Notes: generated by a model from the sequence alone, not told the origin. A stretch of 64,000 nucleotides of DNA from Sorghum bicolor (GCF_000003195.3 NC_012870.2:23986501-24050500), one strand, 5' to 3'; shown: positions 1 to 12,520, counted from the first letter of the stretch. Numbers and translations: made by a program.

Positions 1-250
1 TAACCCGTTGGGGTTCCCCATGGAGGATCCAACGGGTATAGTTTGGAACATACCCGTTCGTCCAAATATCTTTCCTCATCTGTCGTTGCTCTTTCCTTAT
101 CTGGTTCTTACACTTGCTACAGGGACAAAACACTCGAATCGCCCCTTTAGAAGCTGGGCCAAATGCCTTCTCCAAGAACTCCCCGGTCCCATTAACCCAT
201 TCATTGGTCTTGTCTTTGAATCCCGTGTACATCCACTCACGGTCAACCAT
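1..250 (-). CDS. CACTA tnp2 transposase, N-terminal fragment (runs off window)
   Basis: The minus strand is open from an ATG at 250-248 to the window edge (83 codons, no stop). The start reads MVDREWMYTGF, followed by NGTGEFLEKAFG, then CPCSKCKNQ and finally NYTRWILHGE. This is the order of the transposase-associated N-terminal domain of plant CACTA TNP2/TNPD proteins: a DRxWMY start, a cysteine cluster CPCxxC, and YxxWxxHGE. The protein would bind subterminal repeats and take part in excision. The start is chosen because this family begins within one to three residues of the DRxWM motif. The rest of the gene lies outside the window, so intactness cannot be judged. Confidence 0.85.
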   Translation of the reverse strand, partial: MVDREWMYTGFKDKTNEWVNGTGEFLEKAFGPASKGAIRVFCPCSKCKNQIRKEQRQMRKDIWTNGYVPNYTRWILHGEPQRV

Positions 251-348
251 CCTCTGTCATGCGCCAGCATAAGCGACTAATAAGACCAACATCTGCAACT
301 ACAAGGCGTTCCTACCATCTACTAGGTGAAGGATAGGTCCTAATCCCA

Positions 349-549
349 CCCGAGGATGCGTAGATGAGGTTAGCTTCCATGCTCCGCTCCCGTCCGAGAC
401 GGAATTTCGGCAGCACCTCCCCGCTGTTCTCCCGATACACGTCCCGACTGGGAGAGTGTGTATCCGGAGAACAACGGGGAGGGGCTGCCGAAACTCCGAC
501 TCGGACGGGGGCGAAACATGGAAGCTAACCCATCTACGCATCCTCGGGG
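349..549. repeat. Imperfect palindrome with ~90-bp arms, upstream of tnp2
   Basis: The arm at about 349-441 (contains TTCGGCAGCACCTCCCCG) is the reverse complement, with scattered mismatches, of the arm at about 453-549 (contains GGGGAGGGGCTGCCGAA). A GC-rich loop of about 12-15 bases separates them. It lies in the leader of the CACTA transposase, 100 bp upstream of the start codon. Shorter inverted motifs of the same type (CTGCAGAACCTCCC and GGGGAGGTTCC) recur near 4957-4990, on the other side of the nested LTR. Confidence 0.8.
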
Positions 550-645
550 TGTCCAAAAAACGTGGACAATCCGAAAGAGAAACCGTCGCAGATATGCACT
601 GATCCGCATACCAACGACCGCGAATCTCTTTCGGACGGGAGACGC

Positions 646-3600
646 TGTCACACCTTGGCTTTAAAAATAAGACCAGAGTCGTCATATGTGTGCCCAGGAA
701 GTCCACACATACAACAAAGAATAGAAATATCAGAAAACAATGTTATATATAGCGGAAAACATATTTAAATTAACACTTACAAACATCAGAGTACGCGGAA
801 ACAGTAGCTAAGCTTCTTAGGCTCCATTCTTCTCAGGGACGGTTGACTGGGGGCTCCGTACGCCAAGCACTTCTGACAAGCTTCTCAAAAACTCCATAAC
901 ATCTTTGTCCTTCTTCTGAGCAGCACTTTACTACACACTGGGGGTGTGGGGGAAATAGCAAGGGTGAGTTCATGTCGAACTCAACAAGTACAGGCGGAAA
1001 GTATAATGACATGCAAGGCTTAATCAAAGGAAAAGCTGACACTGTTTGACTGCAGGTGAGCTTTTAAGTTGATAAACTTTTATTACAACTCTATTATTAA
1101 AACAACCTATTACTAAATATGGGTAAAGCATCCCAACCCTTAATTAGGTGAAAGTAAATTAGCATCTTTTAAAAGACTATCCTAATTATCATAGTAATCC
1201 AGGGATTAACTCCAATTATTAACACAGGATAGCAATCCTGCCAACACGGAATAGCCATTCCGCCAAAACACGAGGTAGCAACCTCGCCAAGGTCCATCTC
1301 CAAGTATCCAGTGAATCCAATTTGCTCATCAAGTGAGGGTCTGGGCCGCTCGTGACCGTGAGCACGGCTGATATATCAGTTTTACACTCTGCAGAGGTGT
1401 GCACGTTCACTCCAAGTCGTGATTCCCATTCGCCCGGGGTCGCGACTCCCCAAAACACTACCAAGGTGAGCAGGCAGGGTTTCACTACGAGACCTTTCAC
1501 AGGGTCCAACTAATAGGATGCCACTCGTAAGTTTTTGCCGGGGCGCGCGGCAGTCGTGCCCATAGCAATGGGACCCCGAACTGACCGACCTCTTAATATG
1601 AATACCCAAGCTACATTCCTTACGCCTACCCGGAAAGTAACACCCTACCAGCGGAGGTCCTGATAATTAGTCAAGCCAGAGCCCATATAGCTTGGAGCTG
1701 CACTGTAAGTCCCAGGGGGCCGCTCCCTGACTAAGTCCTTACGGAGAGCAGAGACGGGTACGCCCGGCAAACCGGACCACCAACAGTACCCGCTCCCCCT
1801 GTCCTCAACCAAAACACGATGCTCGCAAGCACCGCAACATCTCCATCACCGAAGTGACCATTGTTCACCATTTAATCATTAATCATCATTGAAGAATTTA
1901 TTAAGCAAGATCATTATTTTTATTATTATATAGATTAGATGAGTAGAGCAACTAAGCATATCTACTGTTCACTATACTACCCATGTATAAACCCAGGCAT
2001 ACAAGGAATATAGTAGAAGACTAGTCATGTCCTTAGGGTTTGCAATATTAAGACACATGCAATGGAAAGTAAATGTATTTAAAGTTCATAGGTACAATAT
2101 GATCAAAGGGTGCCTGCACTTGCCTTTATTCCCAGTGTATATCTGCTCAGAATTCTTTGACTTCTTTCTTCTGATCTCCAACTTCTGCTTCGACTGTCGG
2201 TCCTCAGCTCCTGATCTTCACTGTTGATGAACCACGCTTCTACTCGTAGCAACCAAGCAACACAAACAGACAAACAAACAATCATGACTAAGAACAAACG
2301 ACAATCAAAAGAGAAGCTTAGAAAGAGCGCTCTAACGACACGACTTATTGCTACGATCGAGACAACGTAAGAACGTTTAAGAACGGAGCTATAGTTTATC
2401 GGACACGACTTTCGAGGTTCGAAGCGCAACGAAGAAGACCAACTATTCGCTTGATCTATTTTATTTGATGAAGAGAGGTGATAGACTTTTTAGAGAAACA
2501 ACTCAAAAAGTGGAATTAAACAAATTATAATTATAAAAAGATGAAGTATAGTTCTAGTCATACTCTATTTATAAATAATTATAGAAATTATTTAAACTAT
2601 TTTAGCATTCATAGCTTAGAGAATATAAAATGAGTGATAGCAACTTAATTAGAATCACTATTTATTTTCAAAGTTAAACGGAGCAAGTCATAACTAACAC
2701 GGCATTTCTGTTGATATTATATAATTAATATGATTTATGAAAGATCGGAGATAAACCTAAACTACTTCAAATTCAAAAAGACATTGAATAACTACTAATT
2801 AAATTCATTTAAAACAACTTTATATGATCATATTTGAACAAGACAAATTAATAATTGATAAATACACATTTAAGTTGACAAGTAATTATAAAAAGGTCAA
2901 TATTTTCATATGTTACTTTTATTTAGAAACAAATATGTGCAATCATTAATCAAATTATGTTGAATTATAAAAACCAGAGTTAAACTTTAGTTATATTTTA
3001 ATTGTAGATGATTATATATCATTTAAGCCATTTACGTCTTTGTAATTTTAGAAACATAAAGCAAGTAAGAGCAGCTAATCAAATCCTAACATGCGTCGCA
3101 TTTATATTAAACAAGTTATAACTAATAAAGAACCATTTAAGTTGATATTAATAATGTTAACATTTATTTATTTATAAAAGATCTAAATTATAAACATAAG
3201 TTACTTTTAATCTAGAAAGACATTAAATAAATATTAAACAAATTAATTATATACTTTATGTCTAACTAAAAGAATTATAATTAATAAATATTTAAGTTAA
3301 CATTAATCAAGTTAATATTAGATTATAAAAATACTAAAGTGTAAACCTAAATTGTTTTTTTATTAATAAAAAATGATACTCAATAAAAATTAATTAAACT
3401 AATTATATTTATAAACATGGGACATGGAAAACAGTATCGCTAACAAGTCATTTACGTTGCCATGGTCATAAAACAATAGAAATCATGATTACAACTCTAT
3501 ATTGCTTTTAATTATAGATTTAGGTGCATATATTAATTAATCTAATATTCAACTAAATATATATAAAAATATATGACATAATAAAAGTTAGCACTACTGC

Positions 3601-4788
3601 GTAGAGCGCGACGTTACGAAACTAACGCAATTGAAACGGAACAAAACGAAGTTAAAATGAATAAACTATTGCTATTTTTATTCAGTGGCAAAATCGTAAT
3701 TAACACCTTCTTCTACCTTTGGTCATCTGGATCACGTACGCACCATCTGGTGCTTGCGCAGGGAAGCAGAGGGGCGCCGGCTTGGGGCATTGGGCGGCGG
3801 GGCATGGCACTCGGCGCGATGCGGGCCTGCTCGTGGGGCCAGGCACGGGGCTCCACGGTGGCCACGACCGTGACCCATTCGGCCAGGGAGGTGGCAGCGG
3901 CCATGGCTGTGGTGCAGTTCGCCGGAGATAAGAGAAGACAAGGAAAACAGTCAACGGGTGGCGGATTCGTGAAAAGAATGGCGTGCCGGTATAGAGAAGA
4001 TCGACACGAACCTCACGGTGGCGGCGGTTTTCGCAGGGGATGACGGAGGCGGCCGGAAACTCTCGCCGAAGGTTCGCCGGAAAAGTTCGCCGGAAACGAG
4101 ATCCAAAACTTCGGCGATGGATCTGCGGCGCTACAAACGGAACTTCGGCGATGGATCTGCGGCGCTACAAACGGCGGCTCGAAAAAAGGGTTGTACTTCT
4201 GGAATCAGCGCGTCGAGGGCTACGCCGGCATATATATAGGTCTAGGGTTTAGAAAAGTTTCGAAAATTATTAATTTCGGGATTTATAAAAATCATTTTTA
4301 GTTTAAAAATAATTCTAGAAAAAGATAAAATCATTTTAAATCCCTGAAAAAAAATATTTTCAAAATTCCAAAAATTCAATAAAATCTAGTAGAGATAGAT
4401 TAGGAGATTATGAACCAAAATAAAGTTTTTTTTTGAGTTCATGAAAAAGTATTTTAGAGCGTTCGATAATTTGATTTTGCTCTAGGAAAATGGAAACAAA
4501 AGACCCGGAAAAGTCTAGAAAATTCTCAAAAATGATCGACGACGTCTAAAGATGTTTTTAAAATCCTAGCACACACAAAAACAACCAACTCAAGTAACAA
4601 GCAAGCATCACATCAACTAAAGCTCATCTAATAAATTCCAAAATATTTGAAAAGCACCATTTTTCTTTGATAAAAAATATATGGAAATTTAAACTATTGT
4701 TGGCAAATTTTATCTACAAATTAAAAACCATTAATTTTATATAGTGCTTTATAATAACAACCCAAAATTAAAATTTTACGGTGTTATA
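646..4788 (+). mobile_element. Solo LTR, about 4.1 kb, probably Ty3-type, nested in the CACTA element
   Basis: The sequence GACGC occurs directly before 646 and again at 4789-4793, a 5-bp target duplication. Between them lies a 4143-bp segment that starts TGTCACACC and ends GGTGTTATA, so the termini are short inverted repeats (TGTNACACC) with the canonical final CA changed to TA. There is no gag, pol or second LTR. The interior has a long AT-rich centre (about 2450-3660), a GC-rich part (3740-4230), then a TATA box (4230-4239) and an AT-rich R/U5-like end, which fixes the plus orientation. A very long LTR with a GGTGTTACA-type end is seen in some grass Ty3 lineages; the family name is not resolved. 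Confidence 0.72.
4230..4239 (+). promoter_or_regulatory. TATA box in solo LTR
   Basis: CATATATATAG lies at the junction of the GC-rich U3-like part and the AT-rich R/U5-like part of the 4.1-kb LTR, where an LTR promoter is expected. Confidence 0.45.
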
Positions 4789-4793
4789 GACGC

Positions 4794-5212
4794 CTAACTC
4801 GGTTACGCAATGTACTTACAACAAATATAAGACACAAAGGTGGTTTATACCTAGGGTGGCGGCGCAAAGGCGGGTAGGTGCACGAAAACGGTCAAGGTCC
4901 CCTCCGACAAGTCCTGCTTTGCAAAACAATAAAGATATCAATATTTGTTGAAAATTTCTGCAGAACCTCCCTTATACGGGGAGGTTCCAAGACCTGCAAG
5001 TAAAACCGCCGGCTCGAAGGTCGGCGTCCACATTTGTGGCACGATGGCCCAGACAACCACAAACCCGGCACGAAGGCCGTCAACACAGAAACGGCGCGAT
5101 GGCCGACAACCCTAGAGCTTTACCTTCTCCTCCGGCGACGCGCGTGGACGGACGACGTGGACGAACGGCGTCGGCGACGTGGACGAACGGTGCGGACCTT
5201 CTCCGGTTCCTC
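4794..5212. other. CACTA leader region between solo LTR and simple repeats
   Basis: Once the solo LTR and one target copy are removed, this segment is continuous with 250-645. It holds short inverted motifs near 4957-4990 and GC-rich sequence from 5000 onward. No convincing coding region is seen; open frames from 5034 onward arise from the low-complexity composition. Confidence 0.5.
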
Positions 5213-5660
5213 CTCCTCTCTTCCTCCTCCCCTTCTCCTTCCTCTCCTCCCCTTCTGCTTCCTCTCCTCCCCTTCTCCTTCCTCTTCCCTTCTCCTTCCT
5301 CTCCTCCCCTTCTCCTTCCTCCTCCCTTCTCCTTCCTCTGCTCCTCCTCCCCTTCTCTTCTCCTCCTTCTTTTCTTCCTCCTCCCCTTCTCTTCTCCTCC
5401 TTCTTTTCTTCCGGGGCGGGCGCGGGGGGTGGGGGCGCGGGACCGGGCGGCGGAGATCCGGCGGTGGGCGCGGGGCGGGGCGGTGGATGCGGGCGGCGGA
5501 GATCTGGGCGGCGGCGGCGGTTGCGGGCGCGGGGCGGGGCGGGGTGCAGGTGGCCGGCGACGGCGGTGGCGGGCGCGGGGGGGGGGGGGGGCGCGGGACG
5601 GGGCGCGGCGGTGGCAAGGGCGGCGAGCAGTGGCGGCGGTCGGGGGAGAGAATGAGAGAA
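5213..5660. repeat. Strand-asymmetric simple sequence: C/T tract followed by G-rich tract
   Basis: About 5213-5412 is almost pure pyrimidine (TCCTCC and CTTCTCCTTCC units) and about 5413-5660 is G-rich, including a run of 15 G at 5577-5591. Long frames in both strands (proline/serine on plus, arginine/glutamate on minus) are by-products of this composition. It probably lies in the leader of the CACTA element. Confidence 0.8.
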
Positions 5661-5708
5661 GTGAGAGGGAGAGGGAGGAGTGGGCCGGTTACTTACCAGG
5701 TTAGGATG

Positions 5709-5978
5709 TTTGCCGATGGCCAGGGCCATCGGCAAAGCTGCGCCACGTGGCCTGGCCACCTTCTTTGCCGATGGCCGGCCATCGGCAAATATGTTATTGG
5801 CCGATGGCTTATTTTCGCCGATGGCCCGGCCATCGGCAAAGAAGTGTTTTGCCGTTGGCTGTAGTTTTTGCCGTTGGCTTGACTTTGCCATCGGCAAAGA
5901 GGGTTCTTTGCCGATGGTTGATTCCTCGGCCGTCGGCAAACTTCTGGGCCATCGGCAAACACTGGCTCTCCGGTAGTG
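5709..5978. repeat. CACTA subterminal repeat array and terminal inverted end
   Basis: About a dozen copies of GCCGATGGCC or its complement GGCCATCGGC, usually inside TTTGCCGATGG...CCATCGGCAAA, occur in both orientations. Some are perfect palindromes, such as the one at about 5763-5788. These are the expected binding sites for a CACTA-encoded DNA-binding protein. The terminal 19 bases (5960-5978) form the CACTA-type end. Confidence 0.85.
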
Positions 5979-8900
5979 GCGTGCGTGACAGTATGCTCAT
6001 GATTTGTTGGCGTGGTATTATCCCTGGCCGCCTCCACGTGACCACGTCCGGGGCGACTCTCGCTCACGGCTCACCAGTCAGGGCACTGTTCCTTCTCATG
6101 CATGACTCATGAGTTGCTGCTGCAGTGAGACGAACCATCAAGTAATAAGCTACGGCCGCTAGGGTGGGTTTTATATTATCGACCTGCTTGTTGCTATGAT
6201 CTCTAGCTAGCACCGTCATGCATATCATGTTCAATACGATCGGTGAGGTAATTATTTGACGACGGTCTCTGATGGCTGCTGATCAGCGTGGCGGCGTTGA
6301 AAGGTCATCCATCTGCCATTCCTCGGGCCTTTCAGTCCATCGTGTGGTTGGATTTTTTGTTTTTGAGCAACACAAGAGCTCGTGTGGTTGGAAGTTTAGA
6401 ACAGCACGAAGGCGACGAGCACGATCAGTTTTACACGGATGTGTGACATATGCCTAGCTAGCTCATGGATGGTCCGTCGCCTCCCCGCTATATACCCAAG
6501 TCTATTTTATTGTGAGTTGAATAGCTGCTAGATTATTCGGCGAATAATCTTAAGCATCAGTACGTTGGCATAGCCTTGAGATGATGACACCCGCTCGATT
6601 TCAACCTAGCTTTGTAGTGGTATTTTGGAAAAGTTAATTTAATTACTAGCCTGATGAGATGATATGGCCTGCTGTGCGCGGTCTCCACAGAAAATTATGA
6701 AAAAAATCATCGACTTTCACAAAACTCGCATTATCGCAGCGATGCCCGGCGTCCAAACCACAAAACTAGACCGATCGATGACGGGTCTTGGTTAGTTCTC
6801 GGTTTCTCGAAACCGCTCACGCCCTACTAGGCCACTAACAAAAAGCGCTTTTATAGATCGATGGTGAGCCAAAAGGAAGTGGATTTGCGTGACATCATGA
6901 AGCACGCACGCCCCCACACACAAATGCATGGCTACTTGGCAGCTGCCTCCACGTACCTCCGCGTGTCTCACCGCACGTACTGTTGGTGTTCATCAGCGAT
7001 AAGCAGCCGTGTGCTCTTTTGCTCGGTCCCACGACCTGAATCAATGGGTTTGTTAAAGGGCAGCTCCCAATTTGGATGTCCAATTCCAACACAAAATGGC
7101 TTTGTCGACCTCTCGGTTGAAATTCGAAACCAAGAGTAGCTTCGTCGTTGCGTGTGTGTGCGTCTCTTTCTTCGAATGACCGGCCGGGTTGGCCGGGAGT
7201 CCAAGGATTGCAATGTAGTAAAACGAGCCAGAGGAAGATTAGATGGTGACGGACGGAGACCGATAGCCGTGCAATTCATACTCGTTCCATCCACGCCCAT
7301 CGTTTTAACTGGCCAGCTAGCTAGCTGTATGTGTTGTGTTCTCGATCGATCGGGGGCTCGTTGGAGCCAATTCAGGCGGAGTAGCTCTGATGAGGGACCG
7401 TAATCGTCAAGGATGATGATGTCGTGCAGGCTGGAAAATGAAAAGGTATCGATCGGTGCTGCATGCCCTGCCGATCGACTGCCGAGTGCGGACAGTAGTA
7501 GAGAGGCCGTCGTTGAAAGTCCCCACTAGGGCACTAGCTAGCTATAGCTTTAAAGCCCTTGACATGGACACGAGGCCACGCACACTGTACATACACGACG
7601 AGACGATCATAACTGAATTACGGAGTAATACTGTAGTAGCCAGTACTACTCCTATAGGATAGGGGTTCTGTTGATTTGGCTGGCCAGCCGGTCCGTATAG
7701 GAGTAGGACGACCTGACGAGGTCCGGCGACGATGCAAAAACGCGATCTCTGATCTGATCTGGCTTCCCGTATCAGTACCGCGTGCAGGTTTCGGACGGCA
7801 GGCACGGATACGGATCCGCGAGACACCGACGGAGCGTGTGGAGCTGCCGGATGCGATGAGTTGGACGTGCGAGCGATCGACCGCGCGATGCTACCACCGA
7901 GAGGGCACAGAGCATCTCCTGTCGCTGCCATCGCGCACTCGCCACGTCCACCCGACGCTGACGACGACGACGGCGACGGCGCACCCGCACGGCACCCTTC
8001 GGGCGTTTGGGATCGCATCGGACGTTTAGTAATAATAGCCTAATAGGAGGACTCATATTTAGTAGTTACTAGCGTCAGGTGCCTATTAGCTTGTATAGTA
8101 TACAGTAGTGTCTTATCTGTTCCGTGCACGGGGTGTTGCGTTTGTGTTTGTTGGCATCTCATCTAGCTAGGCTCCTTCCGGCCGGGCGCTGCCGTTGCGT
8201 TGCGTTGCGTTCCTTGCCTTTGTTTGTCGTCGTCGTCGCTTTCTCTCCTCTCCGCCAAAACATCCATTACATATATGTCAGAGTCCGGTAGCCTAAAGGC
8301 TCTTTATTAGTAAAAGCCATGTCTGTCTATCTGGAGCATATCACCCACTCTGCGTGCGCCAACAGAAAAAAATTAAAAAAAAATCCCTCTGATTACTTGT
8401 CCTGGATGTCATTATTAGAGTCAGTCATCAGAGACTGAAAAGCGCTAAAGTTTTTTTTTGGTTATTGTCAACGTCGTCGTCATGGCGTCGTAATGAGTAC
8501 TTTAATTAGTAGGTACAAAGCCAGCATCCGGTATTGTATGTACTACTAGGCTGTGATACATTATGCAAGCTCAGCACGGGTACATACATACATACATTCA
8601 TGCACGTGCTTTGTCCCTTTTCAACGAAAAAAGCTACTACAGTACTATTAGAGAGCATGCATGTGCTGATGTGTCCAAGAGAAAAAGGTAACCCGTCGTC
8701 CAGTCTCAACATTGAAATGATACCGTCCAAAAGCCTGATTTTTCTTTTTTTTTGTTCCATACAGCTTGAAAGCAAATGAAGTTGTTGGAGAAACAAAATC
8801 AAATGCGTGCAGATTATTTTCTATATAAAAAAGAACATCTTACTATGAATGGACTGGACTCCATCAATTGAGAATCTTCTTTTCTCTTATTACAAAACTG

Positions 8901-11788
8901 ATCACCAAATAAAGCTGATGTGTGTCTGCCCAACAAACCTATACACGCGTAGTAAGACAAAATCACGTACTACTACCAATACATTTGACGACTGAACAAT
9001 GCCGATGCGAAAGAGCACGTACGGCGTGCAGCCGAGCTGAGCTAATTGCCCAACAGCTCCAACATTCGTACGTACTAGCTAGCTCCACCCAGCAGCAGGA
9101 GACGGCGACACAGGTCATGCATGAAACGATATCATCATGCATGGTTGAGGCTAACCATGGATCTTGTTATCTTGCGCGTTTGTGGTTTTCCTTAATCTGT
9201 CCCTCCGTTCAGAACGTTAGGTTTTGTGCATGATGAGGTCCAGTGGCCAGAGAGGCAGCTAGCGCACCGGATCCTCTCGCATGCATAGGGCATATCACTG
9301 CGGGTCGATCTGCTGTGGCCGGCAAGGCATCGTCGTTCCCCGGGCGGGCGTCCCTGACCTGACCTGAGGATATCATCACGACGACAGCAGCGTATGGCCT
9401 GAATTGAAAGCCATGACCAAACCCCTGCTGCACTGCACCTGCACAGTGCGAAAAGGTGCGGTCAGGTCAGGTCTCTCTTCTCTCTCTCTCTCTCTCTCAG
9501 GAATCAAGGAGCAGAGCCCCAGGGTGTGGCACCCGGCATGGCATCTCGGCGGCACATGCACATGCATGGCAATAATCTCTCCTCGCATGGCGCAGCCACC
9601 TGCAAAGGATGGAGGAGGGATCACTGGAGGAGCAGGCACATTCATCACTCGCTCGCAGTCGCACGGAGTAGCCGAGTAGGAATCCGGTCCAGGACAGCAG
9701 GCCGGGTGCAGTGCAGGTAGAGGACAGGACGAGCAGAGTAGTACGTACACCGTAGAGTAGAGTAGAGGCAAAGCGGGAAAGGGTGATCCGGCCGGTTGTC
9801 GCCATCCCCGTGGCTCACCTGGGAGGGTTCTTCCTCGAAGTGGCAACAACTAAAGCGGCGGGAGCAGGACCGCGGGGCAGGCATGTGATATCGTGATGGA
9901 AGGGAAAAGGAACGAGACGAGAGGAGTGTCGCTGCATCGGCGTCGCGTTCGCATGATGAGCTGAGCAATGATCGGCGGCCCATGGATGGAGATGGAGAAG
10001 CTGCGTCGTCTGTTTCCTCCGTGTCCGGGCCGCCAGATTCCCTTCCCTGCTCTCACTGTGCACCAGCGGTCCCTCTCCCTCCCGTGCCTGCAAATGCAAT
10101 GCCAATGCGCAGCGCTTTTGTTTCCGACTCCCACAGCGGTGCGCGTAGGTGAGGACTGAATGAAAATGAAAGGTCCATCTCGCCTTGCGCCGCCCAGGCT
10201 TGCTTGGCCTTTAAACAGGACGACGAGAGCAGTATTTGATCGGCTACCTGCTTTCCTCCTCCTTTTTCGCCCCAAAGTTTCCGCTGCCTCTGCAACAAGC
10301 TCTTGTAGGTCGCCCGCCCCCCAGGACTGCAACTGCAACCCCGGCCGGCAAACATAGGACATTCGCGTGCAAACGCTGCACCAAAGCATCGTCGTGCGGC
10401 ACGGGGGGCGGTCCGCGAGCCCGAGACGTCACACGCGCGCGTCACGCGTTCTGTAGCCAAAAACGGGTGATTCGCGCTTGGAACTTGAGCTCAGCTTCTT
10501 CCGCTTGTCTTTCATGCCTGGCCCCGACCGAGGAATCTTGAGAAAACGACTCGTATGTAGTCTTCCTGCAAAAAAAAAAAAAAACGAATTGGCAAAAATG
10601 CTCTGCGCCTTCGTTCCACTGCCAGTTCATCATCTGGAGTGTGAACCATGGCCTCCATGCAAGGAGATGAAGTGCCTGACAGGCCCGCGTGACCTAACAC
10701 GTTTGAAATATTCCTCGAGATACTGCCCATGCTACTACTGTACCACACGGATGCGGTCATTACGAGCCCAGCATTTGATCCCTTGATGATCATTACGAGC
10801 AGTGCCGTGCGTGATCATCATCACGAGGACGCGCCACCAAAACAAAACACGAGTTTAACACCCTGTTCCAGCTTGTTTTTTTTTTTGAAGTAACCCTGTT
10901 CCAGCTTGTGATGATGATGATTGGTAGTTTGTTTGATCCATAGCCCATTATTACTTAATTCCTGCCAAGTACTAGGGTCGATGTGATGTTGTGCTAAACT
11001 ACAAATCTCCAAACTGCTGTAAGCCTAAGCCAGCTGGATGGGCAAGTCGGCAGGCACGCGCGCGCCCGCGCGCACCGCCCGATCGACGACAGGTAGGACG
11101 CGCCACGTCCCGCCGTGGCGTACGCACTACGGCCGGTCACCGTTCAGCCGGCTGCTCAGCCCGCCGGAGTCATATTTGACGACCGAGATCCAAATGATTC
11201 GCATCGCGTCGTCGTCCAATTAAGGAGCTCCGGGACAAATTCTAGTGTTGTCATGTGCAAGATCGCGCGAGCTGGGAATTTCGGTACGCCTCCGCGACGT
11301 TGATTGCGCCGATGATTCGTGTTGGGCTTTGGCATGTTTTCTTTTGGAGGAGCTGATGATGATTACGATAGATAGAGTGACGCTTATCATCTAACCCACT
11401 ACATATAAATCTCTCTCCCCACCCCCCCCCCCCCCCAAAAAAAAAATTATAACCCACTTCATTCCCTTAAAAAAAATCTAACCCACTACAGCCAACCATT
11501 CGTTTACTTAAGAACAACTGGCGGCAGATTTGATTTAGTACTCTCGTCTCAGCACTCTCTCACACAAAATCGCGAAATGAGTGCACGCCCTCGGACATAC
11601 ACCATGCAGCGAACGATTTTAGACTCCAACCGATTTCTTTGCTAAACTGTTTGCAGGCTCAGGGACTACCATCCATCGGTACGCTCACACCTCCCTCACA
11701 GCAAAAGAAGACTACAGAGAAACGATGATCATAATATGTGATTCTCCTCATGGCTCATCGGAGGATGGGCTGCTGACAAATGCCTGTT
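5979..11788. other. Intergenic DNA, no supported gene
   Basis: No open frame shows a recognisable domain, codon pattern or intron structure; the frames that exist (for example 9850-10389 minus) are short and overlap on both strands. Small items seen are a CT microsatellite near 9471-9499, short A or T runs, CTAGCTAG-rich stretches, a CCCTCCGTTC motif near 9203 that resembles one end of a Stowaway MITE without a partner, and a duplicated CCTGTTCCAGCTTG at about 10862 and 10895 flanking a T run. The low repeat content compared with the flanks suggests gene-proximal DNA. Confidence 0.5.
9471..9499. repeat. CT microsatellite
   Basis: The sequence is an uninterrupted CT dinucleotide run with one TT interruption. 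Confidence 0.85.
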
Positions 11789-12009
11789 GGGCTAGTTTGG
11801 ATTTCACCATTCTTCTTGGAGATTGAAAGAGATTGAGGAAGAATTGAACTAAATTCTTCCTCAATCCTCTCTGGTCCCCGAGGGGAATGATTGATCCAAA
11901 GGAGTCTAGATGGGGATGCTAATTGAGATAACTAGTGAATTGATCTTTTGAAGGACAATGGTAATTCTGGTGCGAACTCAACCCAATTCCTCCTCTCACC
12001 AAACCCTCC
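11789..12009. mobile_element. Possible MITE with internal hairpin
   Basis: The left end GGGCTAGTTTGG and the reverse complement of the right end (GGAGGGTTTGG) are similar. Inside is a perfect inverted repeat at 11831-11866 (GATTGAGGAAGAATT, 6-nt loop, then its complement). No clear target duplication is visible, so the boundaries are tentative. A second 16-bp inverted pair links 11974-11989 with about 12139-12154. Confidence 0.35.
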
Positions 12010-12394
12010 ATGCGAGCTTTTACTTACAACCATCTTCTCCGTGAACATTTTGGTCTGACTAATGGGCAAGGACAATGTTAATTCTGACACAGCATCAACA
12101 TTGAAGCACATGGCAAATGATGGTTAATATCATAATAAGCGAATTGGGTTGAGTTCTCTATTCACTGAGACAAAAACCAGAGATTGTTAGTTCTCTATTA
12201 AAACTTAAGAGTCTCGTCTCGGCTGTTATCAATTCATCCACTTTGAAACCTACTTAAATTTTATCTCTCTAATGAACTACTCTGATTCATAGGAATGCTG
12301 AATAGATATTATTGAAGATGCTCCTAGGGATGGAATATGGTGAGAAGTACTCCTAGAGTGGACAGAGGAAGATGAAAGTGTCAGGTTTCTTTTA
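12010..12394. other. Intergenic, no supported feature
   Basis: AT-rich sequence without coding potential. It contains the partner of a 16-bp inverted repeat (about 12139-12154) and possible remnants of old MITEs. Confidence 0.4.
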
Positions 12395-12520
12395 GGTCTC
12401 GTTCGGTTGATCCGGTTTGGGTCCCTGGAATGATTCCATATGGATTTGCTTCATCAATTTACATAGTTTTGATAAGCTAGAGTGGTTCCTGGACCAAAAC
12501 CATCGCAACCGAACGCAGCC
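12395..12520. mobile_element. Tourist-type MITE (PIF/Harbinger)
   Basis: The 126-bp element begins GGTCTCGTTCGGTT and ends AACCGAACGCAGCC, giving 14-bp terminal inverted repeats with two mismatches. TTA lies immediately on both sides (12392-12394 and 12521-12523). TTA duplications are the hallmark of PIF/Harbinger elements. It is non-coding. Confidence 0.85.

Larger units (their letters stand above)
1..5978 (-). mobile_element. CACTA (En/Spm) transposon, 5' part, continues left of window
   Basis: The right edge carries a CACTA terminus: read on the minus strand, positions 5978 to 5960 begin CACTACCGGAGAGCCAGTG. It is followed inward by a dense array of GCCGATGGCC subterminal repeats (5709-5960). 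At the far left the minus strand opens the N-terminus of a tnp2-type transposase (1-250). Terminus, subterminal array, leader and transposase start are in the order expected for the 5' half of a CACTA element read on the minus strand. A 4.1-kb solo LTR (646-4788) is nested inside. The 3-bp flank outside the terminus is GCG; the matching flank lies outside the window. Confidence 0.8.

Noticed and set aside
1219..1609. Minus-strand frames in the 4.1-kb solo LTR
   Set aside because: Short, overlapping and without motifs; the region is LTR.
5034..5976. Long open frames on both strands over the C/T and G-rich tracts
   Set aside because: They follow from the low-complexity composition and the CACTA subterminal repeats; several frames are open at once and no domain is visible.
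9198..9213. Stowaway MITE end (CCCTCCGTTC)
   Set aside because: No matching inverted end or TA duplication was found nearby.
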